From Leptospiraceae bacterium (GTDB lineage Bacteria; Spirochaetota; Leptospiria; Leptospirales; Leptonemataceae): a stretch of 9,462 nt of DNA. Shown here in pieces: positions 1 to 7,220 of this stretch. Location of the stretch: NCBI GenBank assembly GCA_020440935.1, contig JAGRNC010000079.1, positions 1 to 9,462 on the forward strand, given 5' to 3'. The notes beneath the pieces are model-generated. The model was not told where the DNA came from. It worked only from the letters and a program-made list of their open reading frames with translations, and searched no databases. Position numbers and translations under genes: made by a program. Position 1 is the first letter of the stretch. Every line of letters starts with the position of its first letter.

Positions 1-224
1 CCTATCCTGCCCTGGCGTTGACGGGAACCGATCCGGAATTGCGCATTGCAGCAAAGCAGTTTGGAGTGACTTTCTATCCGTCGCCCGAGAACCCGCGTAT
101 CATCCAGCATTCTCCGGTGCTGTTTCTCATCGATTCCAGCGGAAATATTCGGTATTTGTTCAAATTTGATCAAACTGCCGATGAACTGGTGGCCGTGGTT
201 GAGGAGTTAATCGAAGATTCCTGA
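1..224 (+). CDS. SCO1/SenC-family copper chaperone, C-terminal fragment
   Basis: This is the 3' end of a gene that enters from the left edge; the reading frame is open from base 3. About 73 residues are visible. They match the C-terminal part of the SCO1/SenC thioredoxin-like fold: a LTGTDPE-type segment, an amphipathic helix (IAAKQFGV), then a conserved histidine (codon 108-110) followed by a hydrophobic strand ending in LIDSSGNIRY. In SCO proteins this histidine is the third copper ligand beside a CxxxC motif, which here would lie outside the window. The known family role is copper delivery to, or thiol maintenance of, the CuA site of cytochrome oxidase on the outer face of the inner membrane. 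A TTG at 18 could be mistaken for a start, but coding continues upstream of it. The gene ends at TGA 222-224 and converges on the cyclase gene. An alternative is another peroxiredoxin/thioredoxin-like protein. Confidence 0.75.
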   Translation, partial: YPALALTGTDPELRIAAKQFGVTFYPSPENPRIIQHSPVLFLIDSSGNIRYLFKFDQTADELVAVVEELIEDS

Positions 225-322
225 TTTGGATGCGCCCGCTGATCCGCTGATGCTCCCGCTGCCCTTGCTGGCCTCCACGCCTCCGTCACTGAAACCCCGG
301 AGCAATCACGAATAAACAGAAC
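225..322. other. Convergent gap between SCO-like gene and cyclase gene
   Basis: This 98-bp stretch separates two converging stop codons. It is pyrimidine-rich on the plus strand and contains a short repeated CCGCTGAT. I see no clear hairpin with a U-tract and no gene. Confidence 0.5.
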
Positions 323-2365
323 TCAGCCAGGAGTACCATCGAGTTCGCGCAGGTACAGATCGGCCACTTGATCCGCCGGGTTTTCGCGAAGCACCGCTTC
401 CATCCGGTATCGGCATTTTTCGGTATCGCCATCGAGGGCCGCGCGAACGCCAGCCTCAAAATCGTTCTTCGTAGTCTGAAAGAGCTCCAGCACCCACTGA
501 GCCTGGCCGTCCAGAACCTCGTACACCAGAAGCGAATGGTCTTTTCCTTTGACCTGCACTCGACCGAGCAGACGAATGCAAAATGCTTCCGGCTCACGCA
601 AGGCCTCCCGAAACTCTTCACTTATCAAGATCGGGCTTCCATAATCCCGGGTTAGTCGTTCGATTCTAGAGGCAGTGTTCACAGCATCGGATATGACCGT
701 GGATTCCATCCGATCCTCCGAACCAATGGTGCCAAGCATCAAGCGACCGCAATGAAGACCGATTCCAATGCGAATTGGATCAAAGCCCCTGCGCTGACGA
801 TATTGATTAAATTGCCGCACCTCGCGATGAATTTCAATGGCAGCCGAAAGCGCCGATTCCGGGGAGCCGGAAAAAAGGGCCATGACAGCATCGCCAATGT
901 ACTTATCGACGAAACCACCATGTCGTGCAATGCAGGGCACGACACGCTTTAGATATGAGTTTAAGAATTGAAAGTTCTCCTCTGGAGTCATCTTCTCGGA
1001 GAGGCTTGTAAAAGAGCGAATGTCGGTAAATAGGATGCTCATTTCGGTTTCGGTCTGATCGCCCAGCTGGACATCGCGAATATCTTCGCGTTCCAGATAG
1101 TTCAAGAAATCCGTAGGCACAAACCTGGCATACGCCTTATTCGTCTCCAGTAGCGTATCGCTGAGTAGCCGCGTCTGTCGGAAAGCTCGCGAGAAGATCC
1201 GGGCCAGTAGATAAGATTGACTTAACAGGAATAGAATTAGACCAAATCCGGCCAGATTACCAATGGTCGTAATGTACACTTCGCTGGCATAGAGCATATC
1301 GTGAATAGCAGCGCCCGCAAAGGCCAATCCGCCGAGTAAAGAAGCGAAGGCGCCAGGATCTTTACGAAGCAGTGCGCGAGTCCAGATTGTAAGCCCCAGA
1401 AGCAAACAGATGGCAAAATATACAAAATAGTACACCAGGGTTTGCGAATACACCGACAATGGGAAGAATAGGACAACAAGCGAAAAGATGGCAGCCACCG
1501 GCCAGATAAGCAACGGAAGAAAGCGACGCCAGGGTTCAGACAGAGCAAGCATCAGAAAACTTAAGAAAGCCGGAACAGCTAGATAGAAGGAAAGGTATTC
1601 CAGCTTTCGCACAAACTCAAAGGAAATGCCTGGATAAAAGAATTCGAGTAAATGCTCACCGGTAGAGGCTACGCGCACAGCAATGAGTAGACAGACCAGG
1701 GAAAATGCAAGGCTGGGCCGGTCTTCTTTCCGGCTAAGGAAGAGCGCAAAGTGGTACAGGCCAATCGCAACAATGGCCGCCAGGGTGAATGCATCGAAGA
1801 TGAATCTTGAAAGCCACAATCGACGAATGCTAGTCTTTCTTCCCAGAAAGAATGGATTCCACATTCCGCCGCTGCGGTCGCTAAAATTGGATATATCGAT
1901 CCGAAGCAATAGTTCCCCATCGGCGGTGGCCGACTCTGGAATATCCAGCGGATCGATATAGAATGCCGGGCGATGGGACCTGCTATCCGCCCCCACCTCT
2001 CCCGACCCGCCGATCCGCTCGCCATCAGCGAAAACGGACCAGGCAGTCCCCTGTCGCGAACTGTAAAGGGCCAGCGGACCCGATTCAGGAGGCAAGCGAA
2101 GATGGAGCGAATAGGTACCTTTACCGTACGCGCCATATTGTCCGTTTGGCCCGGACTGATTATTCCACGCGCCCGGGACTCCTATAGGAACAGAAGGCGA
2201 TCCTTTCCAGGAAAAAGACCAGGTTCCATCCAGAATGATGGGAATTCCAAGATTGGCCCCACGCAGATCGCGCTCCACTCCCGCGGAGGGCGAATGCACC
2301 CCCGAGTCGCATTGCGGGAGCATTAGCAGCAGCCCGCAAAGTATTGGAAGGGAGTATCGAAGCAC
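323..2365 (-). CDS. Receptor-type class III adenylate cyclase with 7TMR-DISM sensor
   Basis: A 680-residue membrane enzyme predicted to make cyclic AMP from ATP in response to an external ligand. The N-terminus is a hydrophobic signal with a loose lipobox at Cys19 (LPQC). Residues about 40-175 form an extracytoplasmic jelly-roll-like domain of the 7TMR-DISM type, ending in a WNPFFLG segment. Seven hydrophobic helices span about 188-392. A linker of about 45 residues leads to the class III cyclase domain (about 440-617). Metal-binding aspartates are D448 (FTDIRS) and D492 (GDAVMALF). The substrate-specifying pair is K488 and T556, and N563 and R567 are the transition-state residues. The Lys/Thr pair favours ATP over GTP, so adenylate rather than guanylate cyclase is inferred. 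Residues 630-676 look like a TPR-like tail. The start is GTG, the first possible start after the in-frame TAG of the preceding lipoprotein gene. No clear Shine-Dalgarno is seen, which suggests translational coupling. The ligand is unknown. Confidence 0.9.
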   Translation of the reverse strand: MLRYSLPILCGLLLMLPQCDSGVHSPSAGVERDLRGANLGIPIILDGTWSFSWKGSPSVPIGVPGAWNNQSGPNGQYGAYGKGTYSLHLRLPPESGPLALYSSRQGTAWSVFADGERIGGSGEVGADSRSHRPAFYIDPLDIPESATADGELLLRIDISNFSDRSGGMWNPFFLGRKTSIRRLWLSRFIFDAFTLAAIVAIGLYHFALFLSRKEDRPSLAFSLVCLLIAVRVASTGEHLLEFFYPGISFEFVRKLEYLSFYLAVPAFLSFLMLALSEPWRRFLPLLIWPVAAIFSLVVLFFPLSVYSQTLVYYFVYFAICLLLGLTIWTRALLRKDPGAFASLLGGLAFAGAAIHDMLYASEVYITTIGNLAGFGLILFLLSQSYLLARIFSRAFRQTRLLSDTLLETNKAYARFVPTDFLNYLEREDIRDVQLGDQTETEMSILFTDIRSFTSLSEKMTPEENFQFLNSYLKRVVPCIARHGGFVDKYIGDAVMALFSGSPESALSAAIEIHREVRQFNQYRQRRGFDPIRIGIGLHCGRLMLGTIGSEDRMESTVISDAVNTASRIERLTRDYGSPILISEEFREALREPEAFCIRLLGRVQVKGKDHSLLVYEVLDGQAQWVLELFQTTKNDFEAGVRAALDGDTEKCRYRMEAVLRENPADQVADLYLRELDGTPG

Positions 2366-2368
2366 TAT

Positions 2369-2728
2369 CTATCGACTATAAATGGGCCCGTAAACGGTGG
2401 TAATCGTTGGCGAAAAGATCAGCGGAATAATTGTAATTCCAAAGACACTATCGCAGAGGCTATTCTGGTCAACGTTGGACACTTCGTATTTTAGAGCTCC
2501 TGCTTTCCGCGCATCGCTAACAAAGTTCTGCATCGCACCGTCCACCGAAGCATCGCCTACCAGAGGGCGCCAGCCACAGAACAGGTGAATCGCATATGTG
2601 GTGCTTGCTTGATAAGCCAGCGGAGGGCCAGCAGGAGTGGTCATGCCTTTCGCTCTCCAGGAGCGTTCCACTGTAGCGCATTGAAGCATGCAGGCGGCCA
2701 GGGCCATAGTAATGAGGGTTTTCTTCAT
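2369..2728 (-). CDS. Small putative lipoprotein upstream of the cyclase
   Basis: A 119-residue protein with a short basic N-terminus (MKKT), a hydrophobic stretch and two candidate lipidation cysteines: C13 in LAAC, which fits the classical lipobox, and C17 in MLQC, which fits looser spirochaetal boxes. The mature part has a GDASVDGAM segment, a KYEVSNVD segment and a hydrophobic C-terminus rich in I, P and T. These resemble, weakly, small TRL-like lipoproteins, but I do not assign a family. There are two further cysteines (in LFCGW and SLCDS). The gene ends in TAG at 2369-2371, one codon before the GTG start of the adenylate cyclase and in the same frame, so the two are almost certainly co-transcribed. 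That context suggests an envelope protein working with, or regulated with, the receptor cyclase; this is inference. No in-frame alternative start exists upstream and no clear ribosome binding site is seen. Confidence 0.7.
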   Translation of the reverse strand: MKKTLITMALAACMLQCATVERSWRAKGMTTPAGPPLAYQASTTYAIHLFCGWRPLVGDASVDGAMQNFVSDARKAGALKYEVSNVDQNSLCDSVFGITIIPLIFSPTITTVYGPIYSR

Positions 2729-2764
2729 GAAGCAAATGGATCGCGCGCATCGGGTACGCCAAAC

Positions 2765-2796
2765 AAAAAAAAGCCGGCTCCTTCGAACCGGCTTTT
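2765..2796 (-). terminator. Rho-independent terminator of the thiolase gene
   Basis: A 9-bp perfect stem pairs AAAAGCCGG (2769-2777) with CCGGCTTTT (2788-2796) around a 10-base loop. On the minus strand it is followed by eight consecutive U residues (complement of 2765-2772). It lies 26 bases beyond the thiolase stop codon. A short T-run on the plus side makes weak function in the other direction possible, but no plus-strand gene reads into it. Confidence 0.88.
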
Positions 2797-2821
2797 CTTC
2801 AACGTTTGGAATTGGATACTA

Positions 2822-4099
2822 TTAGTCAGCTTTTCCAATTACGAAGGTCATATTCGTAGTTGCGCTACCGCCAATATTGAGCATGATCCCGTTTTTCGCA
2901 CCATCTACCTGGTATTCGCCGGCCTGACCGGTTACCTGCTTGGTGAGGTCCAGGGCCATACGAACGCCGGAAGCGCCTACAGGATGCCCCGCTCCAATGA
3001 GTCCGCCGGACGGATTGATGGGCTTCTTGCCCGAATGGTCAATGTTTCCATCTTCAATCGCTTTGTATTCTTCGCCTGGTCCGGTGAGTCCGAATGCAGA
3101 AATAGCAGCGTACTCGCTGGAAGTGAAGCAGTCGTGAGTCTCGATAACGTCGATCTTGTTGATGTCCAGCCCGGCGCGATTGTAGGCTTCGGTAACCGCC
3201 TTTCGAGTCCAGGGAAGGAGGTAAGGATCTTCTTTCGACTCTTCCATCTTCTTGTCGAACAGAATGGGCGCCACTCGGTGGCCCCAGCCCTTAATCATTG
3301 CATAGTCTGCCAGCTTCTTGCCCTTTCTTGAGGCGAAGTCCTTTGCATAGGAAGGATTGGCAATCACCAGAAGCGCGGCGCCATCAGTAACCTGGGAGCA
3401 ATCGGTAATGGCCAGTACGCCACCAACTTCTGCATTAAAATCGCCGCCACGCGTTTTCGCATGGTCGCCACTCATATACCAGCTTCGAGTCTGGGCTTTG
3501 GGGTTGCGCTTTGCGTTAGCGTAGTTGATCCGGGAAATCTCGCCCAGGTCATCCATGATTCGTGATTCGCCTACGGACTTACCGTAACGCTGCAGAATCT
3601 GATCGGCCAATCGACCAAAAAGCTTGGGGAATGGAAAAGCAATTCCTTTGGCTTCTTTTTCGTAGTAAGCTGCAGTGCCCAGAAAGTCCCCGCCCACGGA
3701 AGAGGATACAGTCTTCATGACTTCGATGCCGAGAACGACGGCAACGTCATAGTCGCCAGCGCGCAGTTTTGTATTGGCGGCGTCCAGGGCTACCGAACCG
3801 GAGGCGCAGGCGGCCTCGTAGCGGGCGCCGGGGACTCCATAAAAGGCGGGATGAACTTCTGTAAGGAAGGCTCCCATGTGGCCCTGGTTTGCGTATTGCT
3901 CAGCGTCGAAGTTTCCAACGAACACGCCAATACGGTTTTCCTGGTTTAATTTCTTGATTTCATCATAATCCATGCCTGCTGCGGCCAGGCCATCTTCCAC
4001 AACTTCCCGCATCATGGACATGAAGGTTTTGCCTTCCTTGCTCCAATTCCGTGCAAAGTCGGTCTGCGCTCCACCAAGGATAACTGTTTGATCTGACAT
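2822..4099 (-). CDS. SCP2-type thiolase (acetyl-CoA acetyltransferase family)
   Basis: A 425-residue thiolase, the usual length for this class. It is expected to cleave 3-ketoacyl-CoA, or condense acyl-CoAs, in the cytoplasm. The nucleophilic cysteine is C98 in the CASG motif. The HDCF motif is at 322-325 and the GHPxGASG motif, with H372, is near the C-terminus. Classical thiolases carry a NEAF motif and a second catalytic Cys in a C-terminal CxGGG. Here the corresponding sites read HDCF and NIGGS, which is the pattern of the SCP-x/SCP2 thiolase branch, where the cysteine of HDCF takes over acid/base catalysis. The start chosen is ATG 4097-4099 because AGGAG sits eight bases upstream; a start at 4156 would add 19 residues unlike the family. 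Bacterial members of this branch often act with a separate DUF35 protein. None is adjacent, but a DUF35 domain is encoded at 8480-9462. The true substrate chain length cannot be read. Confidence 0.92.
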   Translation of the reverse strand: MSDQTVILGGAQTDFARNWSKEGKTFMSMMREVVEDGLAAAGMDYDEIKKLNQENRIGVFVGNFDAEQYANQGHMGAFLTEVHPAFYGVPGARYEAACASGSVALDAANTKLRAGDYDVAVVLGIEVMKTVSSSVGGDFLGTAAYYEKEAKGIAFPFPKLFGRLADQILQRYGKSVGESRIMDDLGEISRINYANAKRNPKAQTRSWYMSGDHAKTRGGDFNAEVGGVLAITDCSQVTDGAALLVIANPSYAKDFASRKGKKLADYAMIKGWGHRVAPILFDKKMEESKEDPYLLPWTRKAVTEAYNRAGLDINKIDVIETHDCFTSSEYAAISAFGLTGPGEEYKAIEDGNIDHSGKKPINPSGGLIGAGHPVGASGVRMALDLTKQVTGQAGEYQVDGAKNGIMLNIGGSATTNMTFVIGKAD

Positions 4100-4107
4100 A
4101 AATGCTT

Positions 4108-4112
4108 CTCCT
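4108..4112 (-). promoter_or_regulatory. Ribosome binding site fixing the thiolase start
   Basis: The minus strand reads AGGAG here, eight bases before the ATG at 4097-4099. It supports that start over the in-frame ATG at 4154-4156, which would give an atypical extension. Confidence 0.8.
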
Positions 4113-4229
4113 TTTTGTTCTTCCGGTCTGGCTGCACCCAACCGCTCCGAAAGCACGGCTTACACCGCGGAAATACAATTTTTTTATCTCCATACCTGAG
4201 GCAAGAGAAGTTTCAGCGGCACCATCCGG

Positions 4230-5243
4230 CTAGAATTGAGCCCCATTTTCGGTCCAGTACCCAATCGCTGCGCAACCGCGCACAGGATCGATCATCTCTG
4301 GCACCCACTTCTTCACAGATTCGCAATTTTCTGGGTTTGGGGCCAGCAATTTGTAGTCTGCCCCATTGGTAATATACAGGTATTGATTCTCGGGATGGGA
4401 GCCTGGCCTGCGGTCCAGCGGTATGGCCACTGGCACCTCCTTCCTTAGGTCCGGGATCCAGTCCTGGTCGCGGCTGCTCCCGGATTGGAACATAGCGCCA
4501 GTGGAGCCGGGGTAATGGCCTCGTTTACTTTGAAATGTGTCCAATCCCACTCGGATCTTTAGCAGGTCTTCCACGCGCAAGAAATCCTCGGAATTCTCCT
4601 GAGCGAGTTTTGTAAGGCGCGAGAATGTCTCAGGAGGTAAGACCGCCTGTAGCGGCGCCAGGTGCTTTCTATAGAAACGTTCCTGTGGCTGATTGCGATG
4701 GATTCGGTAGCCCGCATAGCCCGCCAACAGCGCTACCGCGAGGATGATGCCAACAATACGCTTGAGTCTCCGAGCATAGCGATCCTCGGATGTGAAATAG
4801 TCAGGGGCCAGGGCCTTCCAGCGTCGCTCCAGATGGTCCAGCCGCGCCGCAGACTCTCGAAGAGCACTTTGCAAGTTGGCCGATCGATCTGGATCGGATT
4901 CACGTGAGAATCCCTTGAGAGCATCCAGATGCTCGGGATTTGAGGGTCGCAGCCGGTTCATCAAGGATCCGAAAAAGGAAAGGCGACCGGATTTATTGGG
5001 GCTGGCCGAATGAGCCGATTCCAGCGATTCGAGCCGATCCTGCAGGTGCTCCAGGTCTTTTAGAAGGTACTCGGCCAATAAACGACTGTCCCGCAAAGCG
5101 GTGTCGCCCAGAAGCTCCACGGACTCCAATCGGGCCCGGCTATGAAATAGCAGCTCCTCCATCTCTTCGCGCGTCGCTCGACTTTGTAGCTCAGATTCAT
5201 CGAGGAGCGGGTACCCGGGCAAATAGGAAAGAACGGATTTCAT
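4230..5243 (-). CDS. Single-pass membrane protein with C-terminal pseudopilin (GspG-like) domain
   Basis: A 337-residue protein I cannot name. Residues about 15-145 are charged, Glu/Arg/Leu-rich and probably helical or coiled coil (for example 52-76 and 121-145), interrupted by a Ser/Pro-rich stretch. One hydrophobic helix spans about 162-180, preceded by basic residues (RRLKR), which predicts a cytoplasmic N-terminus and an external C-terminus. Residues about 225-337 resemble the globular part of type II secretion major pseudopilins and related prepilin-like domains: an LDTFQSKRGHYPG segment, IPDLRKEVP, QYLYITNGADYKLLAP, then a tail with MIDPVRGC and a YWTENGA end. Two cysteines (307 and 324) could form a disulfide. 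There is no prepilin peptidase signal at the N-terminus, so it is not an ordinary pilin. The start at 5241-5243 has a GGGG-rich sequence just upstream. It stands divergent to the DUF2141 gene and 130 bases upstream of the thiolase, probably as its own unit. Confidence 0.75.
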   Translation of the reverse strand: MKSVLSYLPGYPLLDESELQSRATREEMEELLFHSRARLESVELLGDTALRDSRLLAEYLLKDLEHLQDRLESLESAHSASPNKSGRLSFFGSLMNRLRPSNPEHLDALKGFSRESDPDRSANLQSALRESAARLDHLERRWKALAPDYFTSEDRYARRLKRIVGIILAVALLAGYAGYRIHRNQPQERFYRKHLAPLQAVLPPETFSRLTKLAQENSEDFLRVEDLLKIRVGLDTFQSKRGHYPGSTGAMFQSGSSRDQDWIPDLRKEVPVAIPLDRRPGSHPENQYLYITNGADYKLLAPNPENCESVKKWVPEMIDPVRGCAAIGYWTENGAQF

Positions 5244-5329
5244 CGCCCCTATTTGTGGGTAGCGGATGCATATGTCATTTTAAATTTGGATTGAAAAATG
5301 AATGTAACATAAAGCGGTAGGATTCACTT

Positions 5330-5782
5330 ATGCATGTGCGCAAGATTCTGATTCTGGCTATTTCCCTCTTTTTCTTAGGAACCGCCCTGGCCGATACCGT
5401 ACCGACCAGGCCCAGGCTATTCGTGCATGTTACAGGCCTGCGCAACAGCGATGGATTTGCAGGGGCGCTGTTGTTTCGACCGGGCGCCGGATTCCCGGAC
5501 CAGAAGGCACTGGCCTTTCGAATGGCCGGAAGCCGCATAGATGCAAACCAGGCCCTAATTGTGTTTGCAGACGTTCCGTCCGGCGACTATGCACTGTCCG
5601 TCCTGCACGATGAAAATGAAAACCGGAAGATGGATAAGAACCTGATCTCCATGCCAAAGGAAGGGTTTGGGTTCTCCAACAACCCGCAAACTGGATTGCG
5701 GGTGCCCGATTTTGAAGAATCTCGCTTCTCTTTTCCCGGCGATACAGATAAGCACATCTACATCAGAATTCGCTACTTATAG
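5330..5782 (+). CDS. Secreted DUF2141-family protein
   Basis: A 150-residue exported protein. Residues 1-21 form a signal peptide with a typical ALA cleavage site before Asp22. The mature part matches DUF2141: an FVHVTGLRNSDG strand near its beginning, GDYALSVLHDENENRKMD around 85-102 with the conserved HDEN at 93-96, a PKEGFGFSNN motif (109-118), and a PDFEESRF segment before a final beta strand. The family is predicted to be an all-beta periplasmic or surface protein; its biochemical role is not established. The Asp/Asn/Glu-rich HDEN loop looks like it could bind a metal ion, but that is inference. AGGA at 5319-5322, seven bases before the ATG, supports the start. The gene is followed by a 271-bp non-coding gap, so it is probably a single-gene unit rather than an operon with the outer-membrane protein. 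Confidence 0.9.
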   Translation: MHVRKILILAISLFFLGTALADTVPTRPRLFVHVTGLRNSDGFAGALLFRPGAGFPDQKALAFRMAGSRIDANQALIVFADVPSGDYALSVLHDENENRKMDKNLISMPKEGFGFSNNPQTGLRVPDFEESRFSFPGDTDKHIYIRIRYL

Positions 5783-5884
5783 AGTTCGCTGGATCTATTT
5801 CTCCGCCCCGTTCGATGCGTAATCGCAGGATCATCGCGAGCTGTCTTTGAAGGTGCACATTTCTTTGCCGCGCCCCATCGATGG

Positions 5885-5908
5885 TGCATTCGACGCTGCA
5901 TTCCGACG
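5885..5908 (+). repeat. Short near-tandem direct repeat
   Basis: TGCATTCGACG (5885-5895) is repeated as TGCATTCCGACG (5897-5908), differing by one inserted C. Each copy carries a CGACG that is complementary to the CGTCG at 5919-5923. Confidence 0.6.
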
Positions 5909-5976
5909 TTAGCGACCGCGTCGTCCATCTATGCAGCCATTCTCCCTTCCTTAAAAAAACCCTTGCTTAGATTCCA

Positions 5977-5994
5977 CTTCATGGCCCAATGAAG
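5977..5994. promoter_or_regulatory. Inverted repeat, possible operator
   Basis: CTTCAT and ATGAAG form a perfect 6-bp inverted repeat with a 6-base spacer, about 60 bases before the start codon of the outer-membrane protein gene. The position suits a regulator site, but an inverted repeat this short could be chance. Confidence 0.3.
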
Positions 5995-6053
5995 CGCAAA
6001 AAATAGACGGGTTGCCCAAACATTAAACAGCATACCCGAATAAGGAAGGTTCG

Positions 6054-7199
6054 ATGAATAAAAGTAAAAGTCTTTTGTGGCCGCTGGCGATCGCCCTGCT
6101 TCTTTGCGGAACAACCGTTCGGGCAGAGGATCCCTACGGAGCGATCGAAGCGGGCGCCGATGTAGTTTCCAATTATGTTTGGCGTGGTCAGGACGTAATG
6201 AGTCTGTATGCGCGGCAGAATGGCGAACAATATGGCCCCAATACCGGCGCCTGGACTCTGCAGCCCAGTATCACGTGGATCACTCCGGTAGAAGGTCTCT
6301 GGGTGAATGTTTGGGGCAGCTTTGCCCTGGAAGGACGGGACGATGTGGATTCGGACCATCGCATACAAACCAGCCCGGGCGGCGCATTTGTGGGAAATAC
6401 CAGCTGGTTTGACCCGAATCTGGCCACAAACATTGCCAGCGCCGGGCCCAATGCAAACACTGCATCGATATCCTCCTTTTCGGCGCTGCCCGGACTGTAT
6501 AAAGAAAACAATGGTACGCGCCGGGTGGACGAAGTGGACGTTACCATCGGCTACGAAAACACTACGAGTATTGGAACCATTGGATTTGGACTAATTCATT
6601 ACGCATACTCCACACCGCTGGCAAAGTCGGGCTATGGCAACCTGAACGGATACCTGGGTAATGAAGCCTATGTTACGTACTCGCCGCCGATTCTGGATCA
6701 GCTTACATTCAGCTATTATTCGGAGCTCACAAACATCTGGCAGTATATGCAGATTTCCTACGCCGATAGCTACCCTATCAATGATAGCATCAGCATTGAT
6801 TATGGCCTGGCCGGGGCCTACGCTGTCTATAGCCAGGTGCAGGGCGCCAATGACGTTACCGCAAATCTGGGCCTCGCTTTTGCCACCGGTGAAAACGGTA
6901 GTTTTACCATTTCCTATAACATTGCCTATCGTCCGGAACTCAAAATGTACGAGTGGTTGTACGATGGAGATTCCTATACCACGCTGCCTATCGAATACGA
7001 CGGACAGAGCTCGGCCTATGATGGTAAAATCACCGACCCTTCCCGGTCCCAGGGAGTGCTAAACGATTACATCAACAGTCAGATCACGTCCACCGTTCAA
7101 GCGCAGACAGGGAATACCAACTACAGCTATACGCCCCGGCAGAAGATCCCGCGATACGTTCACTGGGTGCAGTTTGGCTATACGTATCTGTTCGAATAG
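6054..7199 (+). CDS. TorF-like outer-membrane beta-barrel protein
   Basis: A 381-residue predicted outer-membrane protein. Residues 1-24 are a signal peptide with cleavage after VRA. The mature start (AIEAGADVVSNYVWRGQD, about 30-47) matches the opening strand of TorF-like putative porins, where an S-x-Y-V/W-R-G motif is typical, followed by LQPSITW and LWVNVWGS strands. The rest alternates amphipathic, aromatic-rich strands with polar loops, for example around 205-225, 245-260 and 283-292. It ends in strand YTYLFE, close to the aromatic C-terminal signature of barrel proteins. Strong purine-rich AAGGAAGG (6042-6049) lies just before the ATG. The protein is longer than most TorF-like members that I know, mainly through Asn/Ser/Gly-rich segments at about 101-155 and 300-365 that look like long external loops. 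The family role, small-molecule passage, is only putative; the cargo is unknown. Confidence 0.8.
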   Translation: MNKSKSLLWPLAIALLLCGTTVRAEDPYGAIEAGADVVSNYVWRGQDVMSLYARQNGEQYGPNTGAWTLQPSITWITPVEGLWVNVWGSFALEGRDDVDSDHRIQTSPGGAFVGNTSWFDPNLATNIASAGPNANTASISSFSALPGLYKENNGTRRVDEVDVTIGYENTTSIGTIGFGLIHYAYSTPLAKSGYGNLNGYLGNEAYVTYSPPILDQLTFSYYSELTNIWQYMQISYADSYPINDSISIDYGLAGAYAVYSQVQGANDVTANLGLAFATGENGSFTISYNIAYRPELKMYEWLYDGDSYTTLPIEYDGQSSAYDGKITDPSRSQGVLNDYINSQITSTVQAQTGNTNYSYTPRQKIPRYVHWVQFGYTYLFE

Positions 7200-7220
7200 C
7201 AGAAGTACCGCCCCCGGAAT

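Larger units (their letters stand above)
5783..6053. other. Non-coding gap with repeats and inverted repeats
   Basis: No convincing gene is seen in this 271-bp stretch between two plus-strand genes. It contains a short near-tandem repeat with overlapping inverted repeats (5880-5940), a run of seven A on the plus strand (5953-5959), and a small palindrome (5977-5994). The promoter and leader of the outer-membrane protein gene must lie here, but I could not place a convincing -35/-10 pair. Confidence 0.6.

Noticed and set aside
18..20. TTG as the start of a complete 68-residue protein
   Set aside because: The frame is open to the left edge and the protein matches only the C-terminal part of a SCO-type fold, so the gene is truncated by the window.
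1669..2136. A 155-codon minus-strand frame inside the cyclase gene
   Set aside because: It is an alternative frame of the receptor domain; the cyclase frame has continuous domain structure.
2585..3331. A 248-codon open frame on the plus strand, antisense to the thiolase end and the lipoprotein start
   Set aside because: It runs through the terminator hairpin, has no recognisable domain and low-complexity mixed composition, and lies opposite two well-supported genes.
4100..4156. Upstream extension of the thiolase from the ATG at 4154-4156
   Set aside because: The extra 19 residues do not resemble a thiolase N-terminus and include the AGGAG site serving the inner ATG.
5244..5329. Divergent promoters between the pseudopilin-like gene and the DUF2141 gene
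   Set aside because: The region is AT-rich toward the plus-strand gene and must hold promoters, but I could not find -35/-10 pairs with proper spacing, so no site is claimed.
5929..6114. A 61-codon minus-strand frame across the non-coding gap and the start of the outer-membrane protein gene
   Set aside because: No signal for translation or family match was found, and it overlaps the signal peptide region of a strong gene.
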